Shown: positions 36,970-48,890 of the stretch, in pieces
How the letters are laid out: every line of letters begins with the position of its first letter
Position numbering within the stretch: position 1 is the stretch's first letter
NCBI GenBank assembly: GCA_022577435.1
Contig: JAKOON010000027.1
Location: 3,675,622-3,739,621 of the forward strand
DNA: 64,000 bases
Direction: 5' to 3'
Source: Embiotoca jacksoni
Lineage: Eukaryota; Chordata; Actinopteri; Embiotocidae
Made by a program: the position numbers and the translations under genes
Notes under the pieces: generated by a model
Told to the model about the DNA's origin: nothing
The model's input: the letters and a program-made list of their open reading frames with translations, nothing else
The model's database searches: none

Positions 36970-37190
36970 ACCCCCCCCCGCCCCCCCCCCCCGCCGCCCC
37001 TCCCTCTTTTCACCTGCTGCTCCACCTTTTGCTTTGACCAGAGGTTGCTCCGGGACTGTCTCTGCGCTCTGTGATCTCGCGGCGGGGAGCGTCTGTAGTC
37101 GGCCACAGGTTCCAACGATGTCTGTGCAGACATGGGGGAGGGCGAGGAGGCGAGGGGGTTGAGGGGAGGGGGTTGAGGGGAGGGGGAGGA
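36970..37190. repeat. C-tract and G-tract cluster just after the candidate first exon
   Basis: A run of C's broken by single G's (about 36,970-37,000) is followed at 37,133-37,190 by G-runs (GGGGG, GGGG, GGGGG, GGGG, GGGGG). G-quadruplexes could form on the minus strand in the first part and on the plus strand in the second. Confidence 0.85.
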
Positions 37191-37379
37191 CTAATGGGAG
37201 CAGTGCAGGAAAAGTAATTTCTCTCCACCAAATGATGCATTTGTCAAAGGGCAGAACTCTAATCACAGTGTAGGCTCGAGGGCCTGTGAATCAACCAGAG
37301 TGCGATAATGTAAGTGTTTTTTTCGTGGCGAGCTGGTCTGTTTCATGCGTCAGCGTGGGTGAGCATTCAATTGTCTTTT

Positions 37380-37381
<2 letters not shown>

Positions 37382-37418
<37 letters not shown>
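37382..37418. repeat. (TG)n microsatellite
   Basis: TG for about 37 bases, then variant TGCG/TGAG units. Confidence 0.97.
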
Positions 37419-37420
<2 letters not shown>

Positions 37421-37597
37421 TGCGTGAGTGCGTGCGTGCGTGTGTGTCTAAGCACAAGCTGTGGGCGGCTAATGGTGCTTGTTCTTGTTGTTGTGTGTAT
37501 GCGTGTCTCACTTTTCCTTCAGGAGCCCAGCATCACATGCACCTTACGGTTGCGTAAACGGGGTTTGAAGTTGAGTTTGTCCCCCTCGCCGTGCAGT

Positions 37598-37647
37598 CAG
37601 CAGCAGCAGCAGCAGCAGCAGCTTGTTGTTGTTGTTATTGTTGTTGT
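37598..37647. repeat. (CAG)8 followed by (TTG)n
   Basis: Eight CAG units then CTTG and a run of TTG/TTA units, giving adjacent trinucleotide repeats that are partly complementary (CAG versus TTG). Intronic. Confidence 0.95.
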
Positions 37648-39029
37648 GTTACCAGAATCCCTCTCGTCATGTGCCGGGACGCGGATCCCTCCTTCCTATA
37701 GTTCCCGGTTGCTGCAGGCTTCCTGAGGCAGTGTCCCAGGGGGGAATGCTTGCTGGTTGTGTGAGCAGAACAAAATGTCTCAATAACACAAGCACCTCAT
37801 CAGCAGCTGCTATCGCCGGTCTCAGGTGAATAGTTTTTGATGAGGCGCCTACAGCCGGTTTTTCACACCACTTAGTAGCACCGCCTGGAGAGTGCTTTGA
37901 TGAGCTTACCTCGTCAGCTGTCATTCAGGACGCGTCGGGCAACGACGCCGAAGAACTTCAGCTAAACAGCCGCGTTTATTGTCTCCATGGTGGATAAATG
38001 TTTCCTGTGTTTTTAGGATCCCTCGCTGGGTTGTTTGAGCCTGATGGAGCAGGGTCTCATCCTCCGTTGTTATGACATACTTGGACTTTAGTTTTGTTTT
38101 TTTTCTCTCTTGCTGGACATTTTTGGATGTTTAATGATTGTCTGACAGGAAGTAATGCTTAGAAACATCCAAAGATGGCTGCTCAGACAAACACTGATGC
38201 CAAATATGGGCCACACGATGGGAATACCCCGAGAAAAAGAGTGGAGTCAGTATTCAGCCGGTGAGGAGATTATTCTAATCACGTCTTCCTCTCGGCTTTT
38301 TGAAGTGTCTTTTGATTTCCGTTGTTGCCCTTGAACCCATATTTATTCACAGTCTTGTCTTTTGAATCGTCGGCTTCTCAGTTGATGTGGTCCACTTACC
38401 TGTGTGTGAACACCTCATATACCCAATGCAGCGGTTCAGAGGGATATTGATTTATATAATTGCTCAATTTCCTTCCAATGCAACCGCTCGAGCATGTGTC
38501 AGACTTTTAAGCCTGAGAGGAGTTATGAAATAAATATGACAGATTGTCTAAGATCTTCCCTCTGTGGGTCAGTTTACTGCCATCGCTGACACACGGCATG
38601 TGAAATGTACCCTGGCTGCACTAATATTCAATGATTTTCTTCCTGGATCAGCAGCTCTGTTCAGTGTTTAGTGACCAGCCCAGATTTTCTGCTGCAGCTT
38701 TTTTTTTTTTTTTTTTTTTTTATTATTATAACCACTCGTGATTACTGAAGCAGCCTGCTGAGTGACTCTATAGGCACGTGGGCACAGTATGTGCTGTGCA
38801 TGACACTGTTGGTCATAAATCCAGCCATGACGACGCTAGTGGCCTTTAAAAGTCTGTCTAAAAGATTAGAAGAAGAATTACGAGCTGCCCGTCAGACTTG
38901 TGTTTTTCCCACATTTGACTCTTGCCCTTAAGATTTGTACTACAAAATATAAAAGTCCTTTTCCTTTTCACAAATGTGTAGAATCTGAATTAGTCATCAG
39001 GTGAGCCCAACAACTCCCTGGAATCTAGA

Positions 39030-40150
39030 GTTACAATCTTCTATTATGATGAAAGAAGATACAGTCGGTGCCGCCATCAGCGAGATGAAGTCATCCTCCT
39101 CAAGTGGGCTCTTTTAAAGTCAGCTTCCAGTGTCTTTATCTGGTAACAACCAACATTTAGAAATCTCCCCCAAAGCTTTCAAAACAGCTACAGTCTACCC
39201 TTCTGATGGAGAAACGCAACCCAGGCAGCGCCAACCTCAGCAATTACCAGCCTGTCTGTAATCTCAGCCTTTTGTTTACGGTGAACTTCTAAAGAGAGTG
39301 GTTTTTTTTTTCTACGTGACAATGGGATATTATTAAAGTTTCAGACTGGTTATCAAACCTACGCAAAAGTAGCCGCTCAAAAATACAGAAGCTAAGAATG
39401 ACATTGTTGATGCCTACAGAGTGTCTGTCCTCGGGTTGGGTGTCTTGAATATTGTGCTTGTTTGGTTTTTCTTCACACTCAACGCGCTTCTTTTGGAGAC
39501 CGACTACAGAAGACTGAATGCCCTCACCGGGCTGACATGTGCTCTAAAGTCTGCACAGCTGTGAGTAGTTGTTTGACTGTCAGTCTACTGGTCCCTAATC
39601 CTAACTTTGACCTCAACCCTCCCACAAGGTAACAACCAATCACAGGTGCTCGGCCCAGGTATGCCGACCCAGCGATTTAGTCTCTCCCAAGAACGGTGTT
39701 CCACAAAGAACTGTTCTCGGCTCGGTTCAGTTTTTCCACGTTTCCAAATGGTAACGTCATCACTATGCAGCTGATTTTATAGAACCCATTGGAACGAGAT
39801 GAATTTTAATACATATTTGACTGCCAAAATGAGCAAACTGGTTTCAGACTCTGAATCGTATTTTTTTCCATTTAAACAGGAGCGTAGCTAAATAACTTCT
39901 TCAGCAGCTAGAATTTTAAGAAATAGGAAAAGAAGATATCGCGTTACCACACTGCTTTTTGCCACTTTGTATGCTAAACAAGATTTTTAAGTTCTTTAAC
40001 TTGTTGTGTAAAGCTTCAAAGAGCCTAACTCCTTCTCTTATTAAAGATTACCAGACCACTGGAGTCCTTTATGGTCTCTTTATCTTCAGAATTCTTTTAG
40101 TACTGGTGAGGCGGCGTTTTGTGGAATAACCGGCTACTTTAGCTTGTTTT
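39030..40150 (+). pseudogene. Decayed non-LTR retrotransposon (reverse transcriptase region)
   Basis: Several reverse-transcriptase blocks appear in order but in shifting frames. 'NPGSANLSNYQPVCNLSLLF' (about 39,215) matches the usual SNYRPISNLPFLSK motif. 'NGVPQRTVLGSVQF' (about 39,693) matches the GVPQGSVLGPLLF block. 'HYAADF' (about 39,760) stands for the YADD active-site box and has lost the catalytic pair. 'KASKSLTPSLIKDYQ' (about 40,010) matches the C-terminal KALNGLAPSYI block, and 'GEAAFCGI' follows. Probably CR1/L2/Jockey-type; dead through stops and frameshifts. Confidence 0.65.
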
Positions 40151-40887
40151 ACTTTTTAAAATAACAAAGTCTGGATGTTTCTTTCGGGTTTACTCTTATC
40201 AACTAATGCTTTGTTAATTTATTTTCACAAATTTGTCTGTTATTCGCACCAAACATTGGATTATTATTCAATTTCTAAATTGTATTCTTATGTGCAGCAC
40301 AGCAAAAACCTTTTTAATAGTCTTTGCGTTAAATTTGTTACTTGTTCCCACTACTGTCTTCACTTTTTGTGATTGTTGAAATAAATAACACATTTGTGTT
40401 TTTTCTGGATATTTAGCCCTTCTGGGGTGAAAAAAAAAAAAAAATCTGTGAAGTGGAAAAGAGAAACCCGCAGTGTGCTATTAATAGCATTGATAATGAT
40501 TTGCTTACAAAACAGAGCGGTGGGTTGCATATACCACCACCTCACTGCTGCTGGGGGAGAGCTGAGCAAACATTTTCTTCTGTGAGATACTCGCGCCGAG
40601 GCCTAAAGAAGTGTGTTATTGCCTGTGTATGTGTGTCCATGCGTATCCAAACCCGTACGGACTGCTGCACAGGACTGCACAATGACACCAGCCTCGGTAC
40701 CAGCGCTCACCACTTGTCTGTCGTGTGTTAACTTGTTTGCGCAGTCATTTCAGGGTGCCGAAGCGCTACGAGGCATTTGTCTGGACCACAAGCTCTGACT
40801 TTGCATCGCCACAGTCTGTTTGCTAACTATGACTGCAGGATTACATAAGAGCAACAGTTGATGACAGCTTATATCATACGTTAAATA

Positions 40888-40927
40888 ATTTGTTTGTTTG
40901 TTTGTTTGTTTGTTGTTGTTTTTTTGG
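40888..40927. repeat. (TTTG)n tetranucleotide repeat
   Basis: Six TTTG units, then TTGTTG and a T-run. Confidence 0.95.
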
Positions 40928-42560
40928 GGGGGAGGGCTGGCTTTGATGTTTTATGTCATACTAAAGATAGTGGCAGATTATCAGGAACGTTTTAATCAGA
41001 AGAGCTGGAAATCAGAAGGAATGTGATGCGTTTTCACGTTTCTTGTTTTGAGTGTTTGATTCAGTTCCTTAATTGAATAACAGCAGAGGAACATGCAGCT
41101 GAGCTTCTCAATGACAAGGGTGTGGCTCTCAAGTACAACTGGGAGGTTATAAATAGCCCCACTTGGTACTGAACTCCAGTTGGGACAAAGGTCAAGGCAG
41201 CCTGGCTATTATTAGTCCACCGTATCGAGTGGTGTCCTTGGCAATTATGCTACTCTCGCTTTCTCAAAGCGGCATCATATTTAACTTTACAACTCGCTGC
41301 TATCCTCAGAAGTGCCGGCCTCCTTCGTCCCCCGCTGAGGAGGGATATGTACAAAAAAAAGAAAAAAAAAAAGTTCATAGTCACTCCTCTGTGTCACGCC
41401 GCCACTGAAGGCTCAAAAACCATAAGGAGGAAAAAACAAAGTTAAGTGTCGGAATCGCTCAGCGTTAACAGCAGCCGCTGTGCTTCTGCAGCTGAGTCAT
41501 GATGGCAGGCTCCATCAGGACTGAAGGGTTTGTATACCAGACGAGACAGCTGCCTAGAAAGCCTGCAGTATGGAGGTTAGGAGGGATGTACACGCACACG
41601 GATTTCAGACCTGAGATGAAATGGTCAGAAATGAAGATGCTCAGAGCAAATAAATGGTCCAATGTGGTAAATTTCTATAAAACAGAACGCTATCTGTGTC
41701 CTTGAAATGTTGTCAACGGCACCCTTGATTGGCAGTTTCACAAAACAAAAAAGGTTTAAAGTGACTTATAAACGTACACAAACAAGATCCAGTCGATAAG
41801 ATTGACGATCAGTGTAAAACACCACAGAAAAAACCTCAACTGTGTCAAATGAGGATATTTCCTAGAATTGACTGTTCGGCCGCGTTGTCCCACGACGCCG
41901 TGGACTCAGATGGGGGTAAAAAAGCCACATCATGTTTGGTCACTCAAGCTTAGCGTTACATCCTTTGTGTGAGGAGTAACAACTATGTCTCTGTCAAGTT
42001 GTTTTCGAAGTCTTTTAAAAAAAAAAAAAAAAAAAAAGGCCGGAGAGATTTCTCATCGGTACTCTTGTTCCAAGGCTGGAAGAATTATGCTTATTAGTAA
42101 CTAATTTAGAAAAATCTAGATGGATTCAGGCTAACTCACTCAGATGTTGATGCACCTTTGATATCACTTGATTTTGCGCTGTTGGTTTAATCCAAGCCCA
42201 ATAAGGTTGTGTGAAACCTTGAACTAAGAGCTTTTTGGCTCGCTTAATGAGCGTTCTTAGAAAATCAGCCCCTCCCTCTGCCCTCTTAAAATTCTGTGCC
42301 TCACCTTGCTCTGCTAATCCTCCCAAGGCTGTAATGATAGATACACGTGTGCGTGTGCGCAGACACACTTACACAGACGCTCGCACGCATACATAAAAGA
42401 GGGAGAGGCAGTCTAAGCTAATGGACTTGCACTTGCTGCTGACTGTCAGCAGCCTCCGTGTTGCACAGCAACATCTGGTCTGCATTGTTTGGTTTAACAA
42501 GGAAAAAAAAAAAAAGGAGGAGCGCACAAAGTCATCTGAGCTGGATTAGCATGTGCACAC

Positions 42561-42582
42561 GGGGGGGGGGGGGGGGGGGGGG
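42561..42582. repeat. poly-G run
   Basis: 22 consecutive G residues. Such runs are often mis-sized in assemblies. Confidence 0.95.
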
Positions 42583-43362
42583 CAACGTTTCTGGGTCATA
42601 CGTGAAGGCCGGTCAAAGAAATAGAAAACAACGTGTCTCACGTGCTCAAGTTTCAAACCAACATTCATTTGAGTGTCATCTGTGTTTCCAGTAATGCGTA
42701 ATTTATTAAAGAACTTGCAAAGTAAGAAAATACAATCGTGATTTAAAGACTTTGTACTTCCTCTGGACAGCCTATTGCATTTCTTTTAACTTCATAATCT
42801 TTTTTTTTTCTTTTTTTTTTTAAATAGATCATCAAAATTGAATTCTTAATAGTTGCACAGCTGGTAATAACACAATGAATTGAAGGATTTGTTCCATAAC
42901 ACATCATGCTGAACATCAGTTTAACTTTGCCGTCATATTTGTATTGAAATACGTTATTGATTCGAGCACATTAGTCCCCTCTCCTTGATGATATACTGTA
43001 AGCAGGAAGTCAAACATACAGCCTGTAAAATCCTCTTCACTGTCTTTATATTTGCAGAGAAACTTGATTAAGGTCGCTTCATCTCTTTCTGGGTCGCAGC
43101 AGACAAGTTGAACCACAACACAAAGAAGCCACTTCTTCGGCTGCGGCGGCTCGCGTCTTTAGAAAGCCGAGTTCCTTGAATTGAAGGTGGCGAGGGGAAG
43201 AAGACCTGGCTCTGTGGGAGCAGCTGAGATTTGTCAATACAAAGAGCCTTTTTTAATTATATTTCAGCAAACTCGTCGGGTGTCGGTGAAGTCAGCCTGC
43301 TTTGCCATCACCTCAGGAAGGTGGACAATTCTTCGCTTCCCCTGTTCCCTGCTGTTGCCATA

Positions 43363-43376
43363 GTGACCAGGGCTGC
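43363..43376 (+). promoter_or_regulatory. Weak X-box-like motif
   Basis: GTTGCCATAGTGAC has a perfect left half-site (GTTGCC) and a right half-site with two departures from GGYAAC. It lies in a GC-richer, non-repetitive patch (43,131-43,420). Confidence 0.25.
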
Positions 43377-44359
43377 GTGCTTTGTTTCTGTAATGCAATG
43401 CTTAGGTTGCAGACAGCTGGGCGATGTGTGTCCTCACCCACCATGTGTGTGTGTGCGTGTGCGTGTGTGTGTGTGTGTTAATGTTAATGCGTACATGTGT
43501 GGGCGCCTGTGTTTTTGTCTGAGTGGGTGCCTGAGGTCGTGTGTAACTGAGACAGCGGCAGAGACAATGCTTCACCGCTACACAAATGTCTCCTTTTACT
43601 CGCTTTATCGTTCACTTATCGGCAGCAAATGAGAAAATGTGAATTGCATATCGGAGCTGCCAATTCATATTCAGGTCCTGTCATATACTTGTTGAAAGCG
43701 CAGGTTGTGTCCGAGAGGATTGTCATGTTTGAAAAGAAGCTTTCTGCTTTCATATGCACAACACCGGGTGAATTTAAATCACAATATTGACGTGCTCTTC
43801 TTTTTTTCTTCTTTTTTTTTTTTGTCGGTAACTTCACCAAAGGCTGTTTGTCTGCGCTGACAATCTTCAGAATACATTTCAGCTTTATACATTTTCAGAT
43901 TGTCCTTTGGGCTTATTTACTGTCGCCAGTCTCTCCGCGTCCCCCTCCCCTCTATTACTCTAATCTCACATGTACACTTGCATACGTGTCGCATGCATAT
44001 TCATATTCACACCCTCACATACAGAGCATGTAACAAAATATCTATTTCACGGCCACGTGCATCTGCACACGCAGACAAGATATATTTATTCATAAGCTCA
44101 TTAGAGGAGTGGATTTGCCTGCTGCCATCCATCACACTGTCACCCATCCTCAGCCTGGCACACTCTGACAACAGAACTGCAGGAGAGAAGTCCATGGGAC
44201 TTAGTCTCCTGGAACCAGTGCTATAGAGGGGATTTACTCCAGTAGGCAGAGTTTCCCCTTCGCCATTTTGTAGAGGTGAGATCAGGGAGACCACAAACAA
44301 AGGAAACGGTAATCTCCCACTCACCGAGGTTTATCCCCAAATTGATATTCTGGAGGTAT

Positions 44360-44385
44360 ATTTATATATATATATATATATATAC
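44360..44385. repeat. (TA)n microsatellite
   Basis: TA dinucleotides for about 26 bases. Confidence 0.95.
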
Positions 44386-45840
44386 AAAATGCTTTTCGTC
44401 TTTCGCTAGTCATTGCTGCAGTATGATAGGGCACCTTTTTTTTTTTTTTTACCTGCACAGGTGTCCCGTGAGAATTAAAAAAAAAAAAAAAAAAGTTTTA
44501 ATTGTTGATATATATGAGGAATTTTGGGCTCATATTCTTGCAGAGACAGGTGTCAGGTGAAAGCCCAGACCACCACCTCTCTCCTCGTTGTTAGTACAAG
44601 TTAGTGCACGCCGGTGCGAGCTTGTCAGTACAGGTACAAGAGCGGCTTTTCAAAATAAGACAGAACTGTAGGTCGAAAGAGAAATTGAAAAGTTTGGGCT
44701 CCTTTTGCACGGAAACATTTTGGTTTCCCTTTTTTTGTGACCTAACCATGTGAACCTATCAAAAGGCCTGTTAAAAAAAAGCAAAAACAGCTAAATGACC
44801 TTCAACACGTGCGTAGAAACTTGTACGATATCTCAGTGGTAAATTTATGTGCGCTCTGGAAGATTTCGAGCATGAACAGGTCGAGTTTTTTTTTTTAAAC
44901 TAATTCCAATTTACATCCACTGACTGGTATAATCCTGCTTTTCCTACTTACATCCCTGTGATGCAAAACAGAGGATCAAAGCATCGCTCAAATGTGCAGA
45001 CAAGTGTTCTCTCGATAAACATGCAAAGCCGCCACACCGATTGGGACCAGTCTCGAGTAACAAATGTCGCTTTATTTTGAAGGGAAGGAGATGCTGTAGA
45101 AGTGTAAACCTGCTCAGATCAGTTCATGAATAATAGTCAAAATCAACAAAATATGGAAGTATGAGGGTTAACCAATAAGTCCTGAGACCGCTCCTGTTGC
45201 ACGCGAACGATGCGCAGCACCGCGACGTGCACGGAGCAGGAGGAAGGTGCAACCCTCATCAGTAAGTGGTACGAATTTCATTGCTCGATCAAAATCAGCA
45301 CCCGAGTTACGCACGTTTTTGCGAGCGCTGGTCCGGCGCTAACTTATTTATCCGCCCGTTTAAATATAGCTAAATGTACATGAATATGATTAGATATGGA
45401 AATCTGTATATATTCCTTACTTCTTCCACCAATTTAAATAATTGTAATAATTTACTTTACTCTCTAATTGTAGATTTATAAATTCACTCTCAATTATAAC
45501 CCCTGTGTTCATAATTTGCAAGCGATGTAAAAAAAAAAAAAGTAATATCAGCAAGAAAAATTCCCTGTCTTTCAGGCTTTATTATAATGTATTTGTATTA
45601 GACTGCTACTTCTACAGTCTCTGCTCAAAATAAGATGTAACTAAAAGGCCTCCGGATCAGACAGAAGTATCAGGTGTCTCTGAGAGTTGCTGTCATGGCA
45701 GTCGATCCAGTCGTGGATAACGCCGGTCCCTCCTTATTCTGGCTGTCAGTTGTAGCTTCTCACTGTGGCATCTGTGCTGGCTCACTTCCTAGATTTTGGT
45801 CAATTAGTGGAGTCCTCTCCAGACTGCACCAACAATGTAT

Positions 45841-45842
45841 GT

Positions 45843-45911
<69 letters not shown>

Positions 45912-45920
45912 TGTGTGTGT
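45841..45920. repeat. (TG)n microsatellite with interruptions
   Basis: About 80 bases of TG with GTCT near the start and GTAT near the end. Confidence 0.97.
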
Positions 45921-46299
45921 GGCAAAGTGAAACACTTCTGCTTCACACACACATGCGCGCAGCTCTGAAGCAGAACTTTATTTCCCCTGCCAAGGAGAAT
46001 TTGTTCTGTTTGTTTGACTTTGCATTTGTTAGTTAGCAGAATATCCCAAAATCTTGACGACAGATTGCAGTGAAGTGGTGCAGAGTTGGACCATGAGACC
46101 ACAAACAAGATCCGGATCGAGGTGCGGGCCGTTTCTTATGATTTGTAAAATGGGACGTTGCATTTTTTTTTTAAATTATTATTATTATGAATTTCTGCAC
46201 TCGCAATAAAGTCGGTGGCATTTGTATTCCGTTATTTGTCGGTGTGTTGCCCCCGTTTGGCTGTTTTGGGATCTTTTCAGGCTCTCGTGGTGGAAATGT

Positions 46300-46640
46300 C
46301 GTTCGGTTGCTGTTTCGGTCCGTCACTGTGATCCCGACTGAAATGTCTCAGGAACTTTTGGATGGATCGACGTGACATTTGCTGCTGACATTTGAGCAGG
46401 AATAATTTCTTACAACTTTGGCGATCCTTTAACTTCACAACTAAAACTCCACTTTGTTGAAATTGAAGACCAAATACAGGCTAAACTCATTCCTGCTAAT
46501 GAGTTTTAGGATTGTTATCATGCTGTGGCTGCATGTGAGCATGGTGGCTGTGAGCATGTTAGCATGCTGCTGTTTAATCTCTTAAGCACCACATTGCTGA
46601 AATTTGACCTTCCAGAGCCGCTGCAACAACTGCAGACTCT
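46300..46640 (+). mobile_element. Teleost repeat, family B ('gttagcatgct')
   Basis: Blocks in order: 'ctgaaatgtctcaggaactt', 'ttggatggatcgacgtgaca', 'gaccaaatacaggctaaact', 'gagcatggtggctgtgagca' and 'tgttagcatgctgctgttta'. I recognise the order as a widespread teleost repeat with a 'ggatggattgccatgaaatt' left part and 'gttagcatgct' motifs on the right. Confidence 0.75.
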
Positions 46641-47487
46641 CAGCCTTGTTCAGATAAAATGAAGTATTACATCTTCCTTTATGTGTTGAGGTACTACACC
46701 TCAGATGTATGTAATGAAGCCCTTTTAAAACCCATTAGATTTCCTGTATTTGAAAAAGGAAGATACGGTATGTTTTCGCAAAGCATTACTCAGACAAGTC
46801 GGAGATACTGAAAAGTTGACCTTGTGGAGACGGTGTGTTTGAGGCTTTTGCGCAGATACGAAAGGCTGGAGACTGTTTTAAAAATGGCTCATTCAGAGGA
46901 TCGTGTAACCTCGATGGAAGCTTAAACTTCCAGTGCTTTTTATTTTAACACACATATACAGTCCGTGGTGGGTTTTGCGTCGACTAAAAGTCTGCCGCAC
47001 TCGCACACATTACACTGACATTAGCTGTAACTCGAACCCCGGACTAAAGTGGTCCAGAGCCTATTGTCGGTCTGCAGTCATTGTTGCTTGAACATATGTT
47101 TCAACTGGCTGCTCGCGACTTCCTGCTTCGGTTGATTAACGGGTCGCCGCGTCGCAGAGCTTCGGACGAGTTCGCTCACCCGTAATAACGACGGTTACAG
47201 TTGCAGAATACACTACATAATCTATTTTAACCCCGTATTTAACCAGATTAGTTAATTGAGAGTAAATTAAAGCTCATCTCCTTCCCATCCCCAAACCACC
47301 ACAAGTACAAAGAGAATAGATTAGAAGGAGAGTAGATTAAACAAATGAGCATTACACACTATTGAGTTGATATTGGCAGACTTTTCTTTTGCACAGCTGG
47401 GCCTGTGTCCAACTCCATCACAGCGGCCATTTCCATCGTGAGGACTTTGGTCAGAGTCTGAGAAAATACAATTCTCAGAAATATGCT

Positions 47488-47490
<3 letters not shown>

Positions 47491-47538
<48 letters not shown>
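47491..47538. repeat. (TG)n microsatellite
   Basis: Pure TG run of about 48 bases. Confidence 0.98.
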
Positions 47539-47540
<2 letters not shown>

Positions 47541-48452
47541 TATCAATGAGGAGATCATACCTGTATAGAAAGATGGATTATTTTTAAGTCTAGATTTGTT
47601 TGCTAAATATTCAACGTAAGCAGACTTTTTTTTTTTTTTCTTTTTGTGTGTGTTAATTGACGAAACATTTAAAAAGCGCAGGAAGCATCATTGGTGTCAT
47701 TATTATTCCCGTAGAGAGCACAACGCCACTAAAAAATAGGACTGTAAAGTTTGGTCTGGCTTCTCTGTCTGTGTTCAACGTCATGTTCATCAGTGCAAAG
47801 ACTCCTCTTCATCGTGTCCTACTGCTCGTCACACTGTATGCGCTCATGACAGCGTTTTTTAATTATTATTTTTTTTTTTACAATCCGCGTGCCGAAACCG
47901 AGAGCCCAGAAAACGATCGTGTCGCAGCCACCACCCCCGTCTCTCTCTCCCTCTCCCTCCTTCTCTGGATCCTCTCGTCCAACTTGATGTCTCAGACTTT
48001 GTGCTGGAGTCAGTCAGGCGCGAGGACGTTCCCTTAAATGGATCTGATTCGCATTCTCGGTGTGATCGCGAAACAGACAGACTTATTTTACAGTTTCCTT
48101 CTTTTCAGTTCGCAGGTGCATCTCTTTGGTTTCTTTGTCTTGTGTGTGTGTTTGTTGTCGGTTGAATAGAGGCCCGTAAAAAGGAAGTACGGGATGTTTT
48201 CACATTTCCGTGGTGGACTGATGTTTTTGCCGGTGTGTTGGTTCGGTACCTGATTGCCGACGCTTGCTTGTTTACTCGTGCTTTAGCTCTGTCAGGCCCC
48301 AAACAAACACAAAACCAGCCTCAGAAAGCCTTCAAGATGTTTTCATTATATCAGTGTGCTGCTTCAAGTTCATAAAGCTCTCTGTCTTCCTCCCCCCTTT
48401 TCTGTCCTGTCCCTGACACTCCTCTCTTTTCTTGTCTTCCTCCATCTCCCTG

Positions 48453-48457
<5 letters not shown>

Positions 48458-48546
<89 letters not shown>
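48458..48546. repeat. (TG)n microsatellite, about 89 bases
   Basis: The longest pure TG run in the window. It lies 87 bases upstream of the tanc2 acceptor at 48,633, with a CTCTCT interruption and a second TG run between. Confidence 0.98.
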
Positions 48547-48547
<1 letters not shown>

Positions 48548-48580
48548 TCTCTGTGTGTGCACATGTTGTGTCCCTCTCTC

Positions 48581-48584
<4 letters not shown>

Positions 48585-48618
<34 letters not shown>
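48585..48618. repeat. tanc2: (TG)n array 14 nt before a tanc2 acceptor
   Basis: About 34 bases of TG, followed by CTTTCTGCTCCCAG and exon 48,633. In RNA this is a (UG)n element inside the 3' splice region. Confidence 0.97.
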
Positions 48619-48620
<2 letters not shown>

Positions 48621-48632
48621 TTCTGCTCCCAG

Positions 48633-48749
48633 CCCCTCTGCGGAAAGCAAAGTTTGTGGAGAGCCCTCGCATTCCACAATCAGAGCTTGGCTCCCCTACA
48701 CACACCTCCACCACTGCCAAGAATCCAGGTCTGGACACATACTGCCCTG
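48633..48749 (+). CDS. tanc2: tanc2 coding exon (LRKAKFVESPRIPQ...), 117 nt, phase 1-1
   Basis: Begins after CTCCCAG and ends before GTAAGT. It encodes APLRKAKFVESPRIPQSELG, then SPTHTSTTAKNPGLDTYCP. The motif RKAKFVESPRIPQSELGSP is characteristic of TANC2 and joins VKKLT of the previous exon in the right phase. Serine-proline pairs suggest possible phosphorylation (inference). The exon's 1-1 phase means skipping would remove 39 residues in frame. It would be the second exon of an isoform started at 36,797. Confidence 0.97.
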
Positions 48750-48835
48750 GTAAGTTGTTTTTTTTGGGGGGGCCAGCTCATCCCACATTTGGTTGTGATA
48801 TATATTTTCTCTGTCTGTGAATGCAGTAGCGAGAT

Positions 48836-48890
48836 TGGTTGGGGTGGGGTTGGGGGGAGGGAGGAGGGAGGTGGGGTGGGGGGGAGGGGG
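48836..48890 (+). promoter_or_regulatory. G-run cluster (potential G-quadruplex)
   Basis: Nine or more G-runs of three to seven within 55 bases, about 90 nt downstream of the donor at 48,750 and on the transcribed-RNA strand. Intronic G-runs can bind hnRNP H/F (known) and may influence this donor (inference). Confidence 0.75.

Larger units (their letters stand above)
28807..48632 (+). other. tanc2: Large tanc2 intron (19.8 kb)
   Basis: Bounded by GTAAAG and CTCCCAG. It carries a candidate internal promoter and first exon (36,140-36,908), a decayed LINE reverse transcriptase (39,030-40,150), an inverted LINE C-terminal remnant (33,606-34,090), several short teleost repeats, and TG arrays at 37,382, 45,841, 47,491, 48,458 and 48,585. 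GC-rich patches near 30.6-31.1 kb and 43.1-43.4 kb are not recognisably coding. Confidence 0.85.

Noticed and set aside
45165..45300. 'gagggttaaccaataagtcctgagacc' region as a mariner-type transposon end
   Set aside because: I could not find a matching opposite terminal repeat or transposase traces, so it stays unassigned.
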